Shown: in pieces, positions 1 through 13,378 of the stretch
Layout of the letters: each line of letters begins with the position of its first letter
How positions within the stretch are numbered: the first letter of the stretch is position 1
Assembly: GCF_019112545.1 (NCBI RefSeq)
Contig: NW_025064890.1
Span: 1,245,993 to 1,309,992, forward strand
Reading direction: 5' to 3'
Length of the DNA stretch: 64,000 nt
From: Guyanagaster necrorhizus
Taxonomy: Eukaryota; Basidiomycota; Agaricomycetes; Agaricales; Physalacriaceae
Notes under the pieces: model-generated
What the model was told of the DNA's origin: nothing
The model's input: the letters and a program-made list of their open reading frames with translations, nothing else
Databases searched by the model: none
Translations under genes and position numbers: made by a program

Positions 1-166
1 CATAGCAAGAACAGGAATAGGAGAGGATCAGGGCGCCTGAACGATGGGGAGGGCAATGAAAGCTTTTGAGACTCCGGCCAAATATCAGGCGGGATTTGGA
101 TCTCCGCTTCAACTTGGCAGTTGCTCGTTTCGACGAGGCCGTCTCTAGCCGTCTCAAGGCTTGACC

Positions 167-1294
167 ATGGAGCTCCCTACCTACAATGGCCAGCAGGGAC
201 CATCTACTACCCGTCCACCTGGTTCAATATCCCACCGTGTCCCCATAATATTCAGGCGACTGCACCGGTTCCAGCAGATGGTCCGTGTTTTCTACGGTAT
301 GCGCATTGCCCTACTCTAACTCTTGCTTGGCGTAGGACTTCGAACTGGCAGCCTGGCAGCTCACATACCTGTGTCTGGCACCCCGGAGAGTGTAAGTGTG
401 AGCTTGAAGTCTGTATGCAGCTGATTCACGGTCTAACCCATCCAAAGGTACCGGAACGTATACTTCCACAAACGTACGCATTTAACACACGGTTATTTAT
501 CGTATTCACGGAATATTGGGTGCAGAAACAAAAAATACCTGGGCGCGAGATGATCCTGCGATACTTGTCCTCATTGGTGCATGTCTCTGTGGTGCGTGAG
601 CTGCTGTTCATGTCCGTAGTTTGTCTAACTTTTTCTCAGTTTCTGCCGTGGCATGGGCTGTCGTATATTCCTACACTATTTTCGAAGCCATAGAGTTGGC
701 GTTTCTTATGATAGCTCGGGATTATCTGTTGACTGGCATTGTAATAGCCACGTTACTTTGGTATGTTTGTTGGTGCATTATTCTTTCTCCGCTGATGTCG
801 TTTAGGTTCACCTCTAATCGACTGTTGCTGTCTCCACCTTCGCATTCAACACCGGCAGATTCGTTCGTAGAGTGGGCCTACGTATTCGACGTCCATACGA
901 ATGCTTTTTTCCCGTTGTATCTTGCGCTCTACCTTGCTCAGCTGTTTCTTCTTCCTATCGTCCTCAAAGACAATTGGGTGTGCCTATGGGTTGGCAACAC
1001 GCTCTATCTTGCTGCGTGAGTGCCTACACTACTTCATTTATCGCTATCCTGATCATTGTTATACAGCTTTGCGCAGTACACCTATGGGATATACCTCGGA
1101 CTAAATGGTTCGTTACTAATATTGTGCTGTTCAAAATGTGCAAATTTCTTACCTCCGACTCCACAGCGTTACCCTTCCTGGTTCGGTCCGAGCTTCTCCT
1201 GTCCCCATTATTGCCGTTATTCACTGCGTACATAATATCTCTGCTGGGATTCAACATCGCCAAGCATGTCTTGACGATATATTTCGGGTCGTAG
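167..1294 (+). CDS. UNC-50/GMH1 family Golgi membrane protein
   Basis: Members of this family are inner-nuclear/Golgi membrane proteins that help traffic ligand-gated channels or ARF-GEFs. Eight exons give a whole number of codons (253 residues): 167-280, 336-391, 448-473, 526-591, 640-760, 806-1015, 1067-1107, 1167-1294. Family blocks appear in order: RRLHRFQQMDFELAAWQLTYL, the TKNTWARDDPAILVL block, VEWAYVFDVHTNAFFPL and GNTLYLA, then a C-terminal ALPFL block. About five hydrophobic helices follow the ARDDPA block. The start at 167 is the first in-frame ATG giving a short polar N-terminus, and the length matches the family. Nothing looks broken. The assignment is firm; single exon borders could move by a codon. 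Confidence 0.9.
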
Positions 1295-1522
1295 AATGGA
1301 CTGTACCGCGTAGATACGATAATTTATAGACAATTTGCTGAGCACCGGAGGTGCACACGATAGATGTAAGCGTTGTAGTCTGTTGCAGTGGGCTGTCAGC
1401 CAAAGCTGTGCCGTACCCTTTGCCTCTAAATCTGGATCGCCACCGGGCGTCACGACTCTCCTTCTACGCTCACCCCCACCTTTCCTTTCTCTGTCCTCGA
1501 CGCCATAGCGACCTCTGGCACA

Positions 1523-4001
<2,479 letters not shown>

Positions 4002-5330
4002 TTTGAGTATCATCAATGGAGCAATGGAGCCGTTATTTTAGGTTCTGGACTTGTATCTTCGTCTCGGGATATGTCTTATCATTTTCGTTGTTCATCATAT
4101 AATTCGCAAACCTCTCGGAGAACTGACTGTTTCCCTTACCTTGCTGGAGAGCAAGATCTACTTCCAAGCGGCAGCATCAATAATAAAGCCAAATAGGTGG
4201 CTGTGCTCATTTCCAACGACACAAACGAAGCCTCTTACGAGGTATGATACGTTCTTTTTCACCACTATCAACAAGAACCCCCTCTCAAGGTGTCGTTTGG
4301 TGACCCAAAATGGCGCGACTGCTCACTGAGAACTTCGGTGAACCTAGCGACTTAGAGCGGTATTTATCAATATTCGAATGGATTCCGTGGATTCGGGCAG
4401 CAAGATTCCTGGCATGATGTTCTCACTGTCCAGCTGGATCTCTGCCCACCGACGTGTGCACCTCCGTTATCTCATCTTGAGGAAAGTCTTCGCGGCATAG
4501 CCAAGGTATTGAAGCCTGTTGGGAAAATAATTGGAATCAACATCGCCCAGGGTATTACCTCTTTACAGAGTCGAGATGTGGACACGGGAAGCATGGTATG
4601 GAAAGCCTTACTGTTATTCTACAATGTTCTGAGACTCCGTTTCTGTACAGTATTGATTTTGCGCGTCTTGCCCTTCAGCAACTTCACTTCGCTGCACCGA
4701 TGGCTTCCCTTTCCGACAACTTACAAGACTACGTTGTGAGACATGGGGGCGGGTTTAGTCTTTTCAGATTATGTCGTATCCTTTCGTTGACATCGGATAG
4801 GGAGGGCAGCGGCCTGCTGAGCGTAGCATCTAGTTCTTGGGTCGAGAACTATACTATCACCGGTTTCAGTAAGATGTTACCACTACTCGAAAAGCACATC
4901 TCACTAAACTGCTCTGCAGTCGCCACCTCTCGTGGTGCTGAACCATGCAAACGTCGATCAACACCGATATCAGCTGGCTCTTCTGGTACGAACTGATATA
5001 TCAATCGGCCGAACTGGACTGGCTTCCAACTCCATCAAAAATGGCGTTCGCGGGGCTTTAAATTTCCAGCTTTGGATCTTCTTTTTGGTGGAAACCATTT
5101 ATTGTCACCTGGATGGATGACCGTGACGGTGTACGCCCGTTGCCACAACATGGCTTGGAACCCCTGGTTGCGAAATATAGAGGATAGGAAGAAGCATGAG
5201 TCCTCCAATGGTGTACACGACTCGGGAAGGATGCAAGGTAGATGGGTCACGACTCTCCGAGTCATTGTCAAGGATAAGGAAGACTACTAGACCAACGGGA
5301 TCGCGGGATCGAGGTAGGCATTGGTATATT
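4002..5330. other. Unassigned stretch with short open frames, no recognisable gene
   Basis: Behind calcineurin lie several plus-strand open frames that do not join into a family I recognise. One begins at 4310 (MARLLTENFGEP), others run about 4440-4600 and 4598-4996. They could be a degraded hypothetical gene with introns, since the frames change at plausible GT..AG borders, but no conserved motif supports that. The part at 4100-4130 is also represented in the calcineurin-derived fragment near 6560-6600. Confidence 0.3.
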
Positions 5331-5334
5331 GAAC

Positions 5335-5505
5335 ACCCCATTTCTCGAGCTAATCGTGCGTATCCGTTCTGTCACCATCGTACATGTATTTGTCGACGCA
5401 GACGTTCGCAGACGTTTGAGTACTGCCGCAGGGTAGGAGGCTCTCGATGAACGGGTTGGCGCGGAAGCAAACAAAGGGTCAGATTGCATCAAACCGACCA
5501 CGTGA
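5335..5505 (+). repeat. Copy of the sequence upstream of SIN3 (matches about 19915-20110)
   Basis: The run ATTTCTCGAGCTAATCGTGC followed by a CCGTTCTGTCACCATCGTACAT block recurs at 19925-19970, and in shorter form at 19670-19700. The similarity continues through the CCGACCACGTG region that lies just upstream of the SIN3 start. This segment therefore came along with the SIN3 fragment that follows it. Confidence 0.75.
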
Positions 5506-5539
5506 AAAAGATTGGTGCACGAATCAGTGTTACAGGTTG

Positions 5540-6424
5540 CCAACAACTCTCCCACTTCGCCACCCATGAATATTCCGGAACCCCGTCCGCTCAACGAGAC
5601 AGATGCCCTCAGCTACCTTGAAGCTATCAGGATACAGTTTCAGGGCCAGCCTGACGTCTATAACCAATTTTTGGACATTATGAAGGAATTTAAGAGCCAC
5701 CTGTACGTTCTCTGTGATCTCTTTTCGCCCTTTTCTTCTTACAGGGAGAGCAGGATCGACACACCAGTTGTCATACAGCGTGTATCGCATCTGTTTTCCG
5801 GTCACCCTCAGCTAATTATCGGATTCAACACATTTTTGCCAGCGGGGTATCGTATCGAATGCACCTCGGACGGTCCGACTCACAACCGAATCACCGTCAT
5901 CAATAGCGACGGAACCACTATCCTTTATCAGCAACCCCCGATTCTACCTCCGGGTGAGTGCCACTTATATTCGGGCGGATAGGCAGTTCGATGCACATAC
6001 GTCGCACCATCAGGATGTTATTCAGCATTCTAGGAGGGATCTTGTGCCATCATGCCCTACGGAGTTTCTTCTGCCTTGTCAGCAGTGCCTCCCGCAGGAC
6101 GACATCTCGATCCTCGATCCCAATGTTCTTGGCGTAGATTTTGACAAACAGATAACAACAGGTCCCGCTATTGATTACATGCGAAAGGTCAAGCAGCGAT
6201 GTGACCCGGACACCTACCAGAAGTTCCTTGCTATTTTATCACGCTGTCACCTGGGGCTTGCTAGTATCGATGAAGTATTTTATCCTCGTTTTACCACTAT
6301 GGACCGACTTCTAACTGATGAGGAAACAGTTATACAAAGAAGTAGCCCGACTCTTCAAAGGCGATCCCGATTTGATGGCCGAACTTCACGTATTCGTGCC
6401 AGAGTTAGCTATGATGAACAAAGG
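5540..6424 (+). pseudogene. Truncated SIN3 copy (PAH1 to PAH2 only)
   Basis: This is a diverged duplicate of the 5' half of the SIN3 gene at 20201. It keeps the DALSYLEAIRIQFQ and [10 protein letters not shown] start of PAH1, the [17 protein letters not shown] part, and a PAH2 block ([16 protein letters not shown]). The two introns of the parent are still present at the same places, so it arose by DNA duplication and not by retrocopying. The first roughly 100 codons of SIN3 are missing, and everything after the PAH2 end is missing. There, at about 6424, the sequence switches to calcineurin-derived DNA. PAH3, the HDAC-interacting domain and the C-terminus are absent. It might still be transcribed, but it cannot make a full corepressor. 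Confidence 0.85.
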
Positions 6425-6600
6425 CGAGGCGTAGGAGTTTGGAGAGTACGAGTCTGATATAGGGCGTCTTGGATGGGAAGGAGAATAGGATTCTAGAGGC
6501 GAAGCAATTTGAGTATCATTAATGGAGCCTCTATCTTTAGGTTCTGGACTTGTATCCTTGCTGCAAATCTCTTAGAGAACAGAAATGTACAGATCATTTT
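6425..6600 (+). repeat. Fragment of the calcineurin A 3' end fused to the SIN3 fragment
   Basis: GGCGTAGGAGTTTGGAGAGT, the following GATATAGGGCGTCTTGGATGG block and the AATTTGAGTATCAT...GGTTCTGGACTTGTATC run repeat 3855-4065, the last codons and 3' flank of calcineurin A. Small deletions remove part of the coding tail. Weaker similarity continues to about 6600 (the AAATCTCTTAGAGAAC block against 4107-4125). Confidence 0.8.
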
Positions 6601-8015
6601 TTCATTGTTCCTTTAGTGGCTTGTGGCTGTGTATGCCATTTCAGGTTCCGATATCGGAGCCTGAAAATCTCCGTCCGCACAAAAAGTTTTTCTTCCGCTT
6701 TACATTCAACGTTCATGTTTCTCATCTGTGCTACTCAATCGTAACCTCCAGTCGCATCACCGTAAGTTTGTTGGTTCTTTGGATTACTCCTTGATGATAT
6801 CTATCCATCTTTTCGAGTTGGTGACGATATTCGATGATCCATACTCGCAACATGCATCACCAACTGATCTCCCGCTTTGACCTCTTCTCGAAATCTTTTT
6901 GCTGACTGTTTACTCCAGATGGCGTAAGTCTGCTTTTGCCAAATGACTGCGTGGATGATTCGCGTTAGTGGGCGACAACGACGTGGGCCCTCAGCTAACA
7001 CACACCACCCTCTGAATTTTGCAATCTTTGGGCAAGAACTGCAGAGCTGACGATGGTAGTATAGGTACCCGCGATAGGGCCTGGAGGCTTCCACAGTAGG
7101 TGAGTCCGACTAGGCCGCGTTCCCTTCATCATGATGTTCTATTTTTAAACAAGCATATGTCCGAACGCATATGAAGGACAATTTTATCTCGTCTGAATAT
7201 CCTTTCCTTGTCGCTGTCTGCATTTTTTAAACTTGCTAACGATATCTCAGATCTGATTTATCATGATTCTAGCCAGCTAACAATTATTGCGACGGTGCCT
7301 CGCCTCAATATTGAGTGAATAGGTCAGTTGTCTATTTCCTCTCGTCTCGCGGCCTCCTCTTTCGTGATGATACATTCAGTTCTGCTTCCGAATGAGAGCA
7401 ATCAACCTCTTGTGGACAATCAATTTACCAAAACTTTTTCTGATTCTCCTCAACTCCTGTACTTTTCTATCTGGAATATTGCTAACTATATCTTCGTCTA
7501 CCTCTCAGATTCCTGTTCTTGTTCGCGGGTCAATTGCAGATGGAATGAGTCGTGAGTATTTAATCTGTCTTCCTTCTCTTTTCCCTAGAGGACGAAAACA
7601 AGTTCATCCATTCTTTGAATATCTTTTCGGAAGCTGGATATGATGGCCGTCTTGCCTGGTTTTCGGGTGGGAAAGCGCGGCTGTTTCGTTATGGAGCAGT
7701 TCTCCTGGTCGCCGTGTTCAGTCGACGATCATGGGAAAGAAAACATCGGCTTCTCTGATCCACATTATTCATCTCGCTTGACGATTGAATGGCTTGCTGA
7801 TTGCTTCGCAGGTTTGTATCTTATTTGATTACAGTTCATCGTTAGAATAGCGCCATAATGAAACCTTCGTATCCACCCTGTCCGTTGCGGCTGAGGCGGA
7901 CATTAGCCTAAGTCGTTGCCGTCTGTAATCTGATGGTATGGCTCCGTACTTAAGGAAGTTCGCAAAGCAGAAGCGGGGCAAGAGTTCTTTCTCTTCTGTC
8001 TTCCTCGTCTTCAAT
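6601..8015. other. Intergenic stretch, no supported gene
   Basis: Open frames here are short and not conserved as far as I can tell. A plus-strand piece near 7590-7740 reads as a possible exon (frame containing NIFSEAGYDGRLAWFSGG), but I could not link it to neighbours or to a known family. Confidence 0.3.
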
Positions 8016-9488
8016 ATGCAACCACCCAATATTCCTGTCGAGTCTAATCAGATTGTCGGCTCCCTCCTGATTGGCGTATTTTTCAATCTCATTCTCATGG
8101 GAGCCGCTTTAGTGCAAGGAGCTGTCTACTTTCGTTGGTGCGGAAAAGACTTCTGGTTAATCAAGCTTCTCGTAAGTTCACCGCAGTTTGAGGTTACACA
8201 AGCCTTACCGAAAGTGAACAGGTTACTCTCGTTTTGTACGTTTGATCCGTAACGCAACGAATAGGCGCTCTAATTTGTGCACAGGATTCTAGAAGTCGCA
8301 CACTCGATATGCTCCTTTCTGTCGGTATACTATTTTACTGTAATCATTGTAGATATTGCGGACCCTCGCAAGCCAAGAAGTTCGTATTTCCTGGCTTCGG
8401 TAGCCATCCTCGAGCCTCTGTCTACGGCGTTAGTGCAGGTACCTGCTGCTTCCCTCCACTCTCTTCCACCGCTCATCAACGTACGCAGGGGTTGTTCTGC
8501 ACCCGTATCTACCGCCTCTCAGGCAACATATATACCAGTGGCTTGACCAGCCTGCTCTCTGCCTTTCGTGTGAGCGCAGGATTGTTCTTGGGTTACCAAG
8601 CAGTTCGCGACGTGCCTATGGAACCTGCGTTCATGGTGTTCCAACACAAGTGGGACTCGCTTCTTACCACCGCCTTCGCCGTAGGCGCCCTAGCCGATCT
8701 GACCATCGCTTGCACGCTGTGCTATCACGTCAGCAAGCTTGCTTCTCCCTTGGTCATGGAAACGTACGTGCAGGGGAGATACGAGGACTTGATGGCTGAT
8801 GAAACGTATAGGTCCGGAGGAGTGTTGAATGGGATATTCTTGCGTTCGCTGCGTTTGTTGTTTCTTATTTTAGCGAGAGACGCTTCTGATGCTTCTGGAC
8901 AGAGACGGGGTTGATTACCAGGTATGGCACCGTGATAGTTGATTTTCAGTGCATCGACTGATGGACGGACACAGCTTGGCCTCGGTTACGGTCTTGATCT
9001 GTGTAGGTTGATGATTCTGTAGCTGCATTTTGTTGATTAACCTTGGTTGCTGCAGTTTCAGACGATGGAGGATACCTGCAAGTTCTACTCCGTGATGATT
9101 TGCTTTCATGGGCTAATTAATCCTTGATAGTTGCATGGATCGGGGTGTATATTTTCCTAGCTAAACGTAAGTCCTACCCAGACTGTCTCCCATATGATCC
9201 TAACATGCTCCCAGTGTACTCCAACGCAATGCTTTCATCGTAAGTGAGGCTCTTCGTATCATTAACCTTTGTTCACTCATAGTTCCCAGCTTAAATGCAC
9301 GATATTCATATCGCCGGATGATGAACGCTAAGCGCCTCGATGCCGATTCTCTAACCAGTTTATACTCCAAGGTGAAACGGCTACAGATTGCTCTGAGAAG
9401 GATACAATTGCTCACTACATGGCAGGAACGCGGGAGACAGTGGAAACTTAGAAGGAATACATATCCAGGAGTCATTGAGCTAGTATAA
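8016..9488 (+). CDS. DUF6534 multi-pass membrane protein
   Basis: This belongs to an expanded agaricomycete family of roughly seven-TM proteins of unknown function. I chose the ATG at 8016 because it opens directly into the first membrane segment (QIVGSLLIGVFFNLILMGAA). Confident exons are 8016-8171, 8222-8235, 8285-8438, and one from 8489 that carries the FRVSAGLFLGYQAV and ALADLTIACTLCYHVSK segments. The family C-terminal signature is found downstream, split over short exons near 9130-9300: WIGVYIFLAK, then YSNAMLSS, then LNARYSYRR, ending at a stop at 9486-9488. The middle part, about 8760-9130, could not be spliced cleanly: it has LASVTVLICV, expected for this family, but the joining exons are unclear. 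Either small exons were missed or the gene carries a lesion there. Confidence 0.75.
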
Positions 9489-9643
9489 TTATTTTAGATC
9501 TCATTATACCCCCAAGAAGACCTGTAACCAGTAAAATTGTGTCGTTGAGTATCTTGTTGGACCTATATGCCACAACAACTGCCAACACGATCGATGCCAC
9601 AAAAAAATGTTACTAATCCATTTGCTTATAAACTACTACTGCG

Positions 9644-10708
9644 ATGTCCAAACGAAAACAGGACAAGAAAAATGATGACTCCGACGATGATTCTGACGTT
9701 GTAAGTCTCTTCGTGGCCCCCAACAGCCAATTTTCTCACTCACCTTCCTCAGTAGAGCCTGATCGACGTCGATTTCGACTTTTTCGACCCAAATCCCAAC
9801 GTAGATTACCATGCCTTGAAGAGGCTCATTGGCCAGCTTTTCCAGCGCGATGCCGACCTTTTTCACACGCACGAGCTCACGGACCTGATCCTGAGCCAGC
9901 CCAGGGTGGGGACGACGATAAAAACTGATGGAATGGAGAGTGATCCTTATGCGTTGCTGACGGTGCTGAATATGCATATACACAAAGTGCGTAGCCTGTC
10001 GTTTCTCGTCGACTTTTGCTTACCTTGAAGGAAAAGGATCATCCTTCTATCAAGGCGCTGGCAAACTATTTCCTGGACAAGTCCTCCACAGACCCGGCGT
10101 TCCATGCTACCTTACAAGGACTCTTTTCGCAGACAGAGTCGCACGTTGGCTTTGTGCTGTGCGAGCGGCTGATCAATATGCCTGTCCAAGTAATTCCTCC
10201 CATGTACCGCATGTTGATGGATGAGTTGAAATGGGCGATTGACGATGTGCGTTCTTTTACGTTGTTGGGTTGAGCCTCCTTGCTGACCCTACCAGAACGA
10301 GTCGTACACGTTTTCACACCTCATCGTCGTATCGCGGACCTACCACCTCACGAAGGATGAAGAAACGATGCTATCTTCCACCCAGACGAAGCCACACAAG
10401 TCAAAGAAGACAAAAAAAGCCCCAGTTCCGACATTCACCCGTCCTGCAGACGGTATCTACCCGTTTCACCCTGAAGATGAATATATTAAGCAGGTGAGGC
10501 CGCTTCTTTAAACCGAATTATTGGATCCGATATCTCAAATCATTAGGCCTCCATACATGCAGTCGACTATGCCTTCTCCACGTCACCCACTGTGCCCCGC
10601 GATAAAGAATCTTTCGGACTGGACACTCGAGGCAGAATGATGCTCATGCCGGCCGAAAATTTCGCGGCCCTGGTTGGGAAGATGTCTGAAGCGTATGCTG
10701 TTGGGTGA
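9644..10708 (+). CDS. BCP1: BCP1/BCCIP family nuclear export and ribosome-assembly chaperone
   Basis: In yeast Bcp1 is a chaperone for ribosomal protein uL14 and takes part in nuclear export of Mss4. Five exons (9644-9700, 9756-9986, 10031-10246, 10296-10493, 10547-10708) are each multiples of three and give 287 residues, the normal length. An acidic N-terminus (DDSDDDSD) is followed by the family block SLIDVDFDFFDPN, then the HALKRLIGQLF region, and NESYTFSHLIVVSRTY in the middle. The C-terminal block GIYPFHPEDEYI and the final NFAALVGKM motif are present. All intron phases are zero. The start is the only in-frame ATG before the acidic stretch. Confidence 0.92.
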
Positions 10709-11019
10709 ATGAAATTGTACGTCAGGTCTACATATTGCAAGTCAATAAAATGTTACTTTTTGAGGAAGAAAAAACGGTATTGCAAAATGCACGGGTGAAA
10801 CACGGGTGCCCTTGTTCTTAATGAAGAACGAAGCGGAGTCCTGACTGAAGACAATCTTATCGTCGACGTCTTACTGGGAGGAAAGATAAACAGGAGCCAC
10901 TACTGCAAAAACGAATGTCGGACATGACCCGTGCTATAATTATCACTGAGCCTTTCTTTTCTTGCTCTCTGACTACCACCACCTTGAGCCCGTTCCGGAT
11001 CTTACGATTTATCTTCCAG

Positions 11020-13051
11020 ATGTCTTTAGGCATCCTTACTCGACTTTTTGGGGCGAAACTGGGACGGGGGGCTATCCATGGGCGGTTATTCAGCTCCAGG
11101 GTATCCCACAGGACTTCCCACTTAGGGATTGGTGCAATGTCTGGGGGCATATTGCTAGCCACTGGCTTGGGACTATCTTCCTCTCCTCTCCACGCCGATA
11201 GCGATGGTGGCGATCCAGCGAACAAGAAGACACCACTGCGTGAATTAGTCCGATCCTACATAGTCTTCACAATGTGCTCCTTTCCGGCCTTGATCGATAT
11301 ATCCCCCACGATGCTTGACGTGCTCACGAGCATTCCGGGTATCAAGCAAGTAACGGAGGCTTTGGTTAGAGTTACTTTCTTTGATCAGGTAATTCCCATC
11401 TATATTTCATTGTTTCCCTTCTATTCATTCTAGGCGATCAGTTCGTCGGAGGAGATACTGCTTTAGAGACGGTTCCGCTGCTAAAGGACCTTCGCTCCGC
11501 TAACAAGGGAACATTGTTTGCTTATTCTGTAGAGGTCGATGAGCATGAGGCAACGGCGGCGGCGTCTCTGAAGAAGGTCTCGCAGCCTGTGCACAAACGA
11601 ATAGTAAATGAAATGGTCCATTGCATTGACGTCGCAGCCGACTTCGAGGATGGCATCCTTGCAAACGCGACGACAGGTCGGAGGACCTGGGTAGCCGTGA
11701 AACTGGTCCGTTGATCCTTTGTTGCTACAGAATGCTAGACTAATTACGTGTAGAGCGCATTACTTCCTGATGCTAACTCCCTGCTCCGTTACTCAACAGC
11801 TCTCCTCACTTTACGACCCAAATCCTCTGTTCCATTCCCTGGATGCCCTCACGCTAGCGACCTTGACTTTCTCTATGCCCCGATCGGTTCCATCAAGAGT
11901 GATCTAACTGAAGAGGACATCAAATCCCTCCGAGAGCTGCACGCTGACCTTCACCGAATCTGCACACGTGCCAAGGAAAGAGGCGTCAAGATTATCATCG
12001 ATGCAGAATACAGGCATGCTCTGCCGTTGCCGTCCATCACAACAATTTGCTGACCGTTATGGATAATCCAGCTGGTATCAACCTGCCATCGACGCTCTGC
12101 AGCTGGCTCTCATGCGCGAGTTCAACAAATTGGGAGAATCGAACGGTGTACAACCATTAATATACGGGACCTTCCAGGCGTATCTCAAAAGGTAGATAAT
12201 TCCTCGTCAGCGACTATCTCTGACACATTCGCATATGAAAGGACCCAATCCTACCTCGAACAGTCCTTCAAAGATGCCCAAGCCGACAACTATGCCCTCG
12301 GCGTCAAGTTGGTCCGAGGAGCGTATCACCCTCACGAGACCATCGCCCACCAATGTTATCGGGCCGGCAAAACATCCCTCTCGATATCATCCGATCCTCT
12401 CCCGCCTGTATGGGCGGAGAAGTGGGAAACGGACAAATGCTACAACGAATGCGCAAAAGTGCTTATCAGGGAGCTCAAGCAGGATCTGGGAAGAGAGGAT
12501 CAGACGATGGGGATCTTGTTTGGAACGCATAATTGGGCGAGCTGTCAGTTGATTTTGACGGAGTTGGTGGGGGAGGGGCTGGCGAAGCATGTAGAGGGCG
12601 AGGGGGAAGAGGCTGTGAGCTTAGGTGATGACGTTACGGAAAGATTAACTATCGGGCAGCTTTTTGGTGGGTGCTGTATTTCTCTATATCAGATTGGATG
12701 GTGATGGATTGATGGTCTTGTTTTTCAGGTATGGGGGATGCTTTGACTGATTACTTGGTGGAAAGGACACGGTCGAGTACTCCAATGATCATCAAGTAAG
12801 ATAATTTCTTATTAATCTACTTCAACAAGCTTATTCACTTGAATCGTTCAGGTATGTTCCATATGGCGCTTTGTCAGAGGTATGTAATTTGTCGTGTGTG
12901 TGTCACTTTTTATTCATTGACTACTTTTTTCTAGGTAATGCCTTACCTATCACGGCGAGCGATTGAGAATAAGTCGGTTCTTGGAGACGGGCAAGCATCT
13001 GAAGAGAGGCGGAGAGTGGGATCACAAATTTGGAAGCGCATATTTGGATAG
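11020..13051 (+). CDS. PUT1: Proline dehydrogenase, mitochondrial
   Basis: This FAD enzyme oxidises proline to pyrroline-5-carboxylate in the mitochondrial inner membrane. Eight exons total 549 codons plus stop: 11020-11388, 11442-11705, 11754-12013, 12072-12191, 12242-12666, 12729-12795, 12852-12879, 12935-13051. The N-terminus from 11020 is rich in Arg, Ser and Leu without acidic residues, fitting a mitochondrial presequence; an upstream in-frame ATG at 10915 is possible but less typical. TIM-barrel landmarks include IIIDAEYSWYQPAID, YALGVKLVRGAY, and GILFGTHNW. The late YLSRRAIENKSVL holds the RRxxEN substrate-binding motif. The intron after exon 3 begins GC, not GT. Confidence 0.93.
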
Positions 13052-13378
13052 TACAAGATTTCGGTGGATCGTAATATAAGGTGGCTATTGGCTCGATCCA
13101 TACATAACCTGTCTGCTCTACACCTCTATACGTAGGTAGAAGAACGTATAACCAATGATAGAAGAACAATGTTCGGCGCAATGAGGACTGCGATGAACCA
13201 CTTTTACATGGGAGAGGATGATGGTTCTTTCTCTGCTCGTACATGAGTGATTGGGGTAATGTCTGTAGCATCTGTAATGGCTCTGTGATCATGAACAGGT
13301 GCCGGCAATGTGTGTCGATCTTATAGCCTCTGCGCCCTTTTTTTTTTTAGCAAAGCGCGAGCACAAGATGTCAGATAT

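Noticed and set aside
4310..5120. Possible F-box or LRR-type gene behind calcineurin
   Set aside because: Frames could be linked by introns, but no family motif appears, so I left it unassigned.
8260..8914. Alternative single long frame through the DUF6534 gene (8309-8914)
   Set aside because: It reads through two introns; the spliced model matches the family better and extends to 9488.
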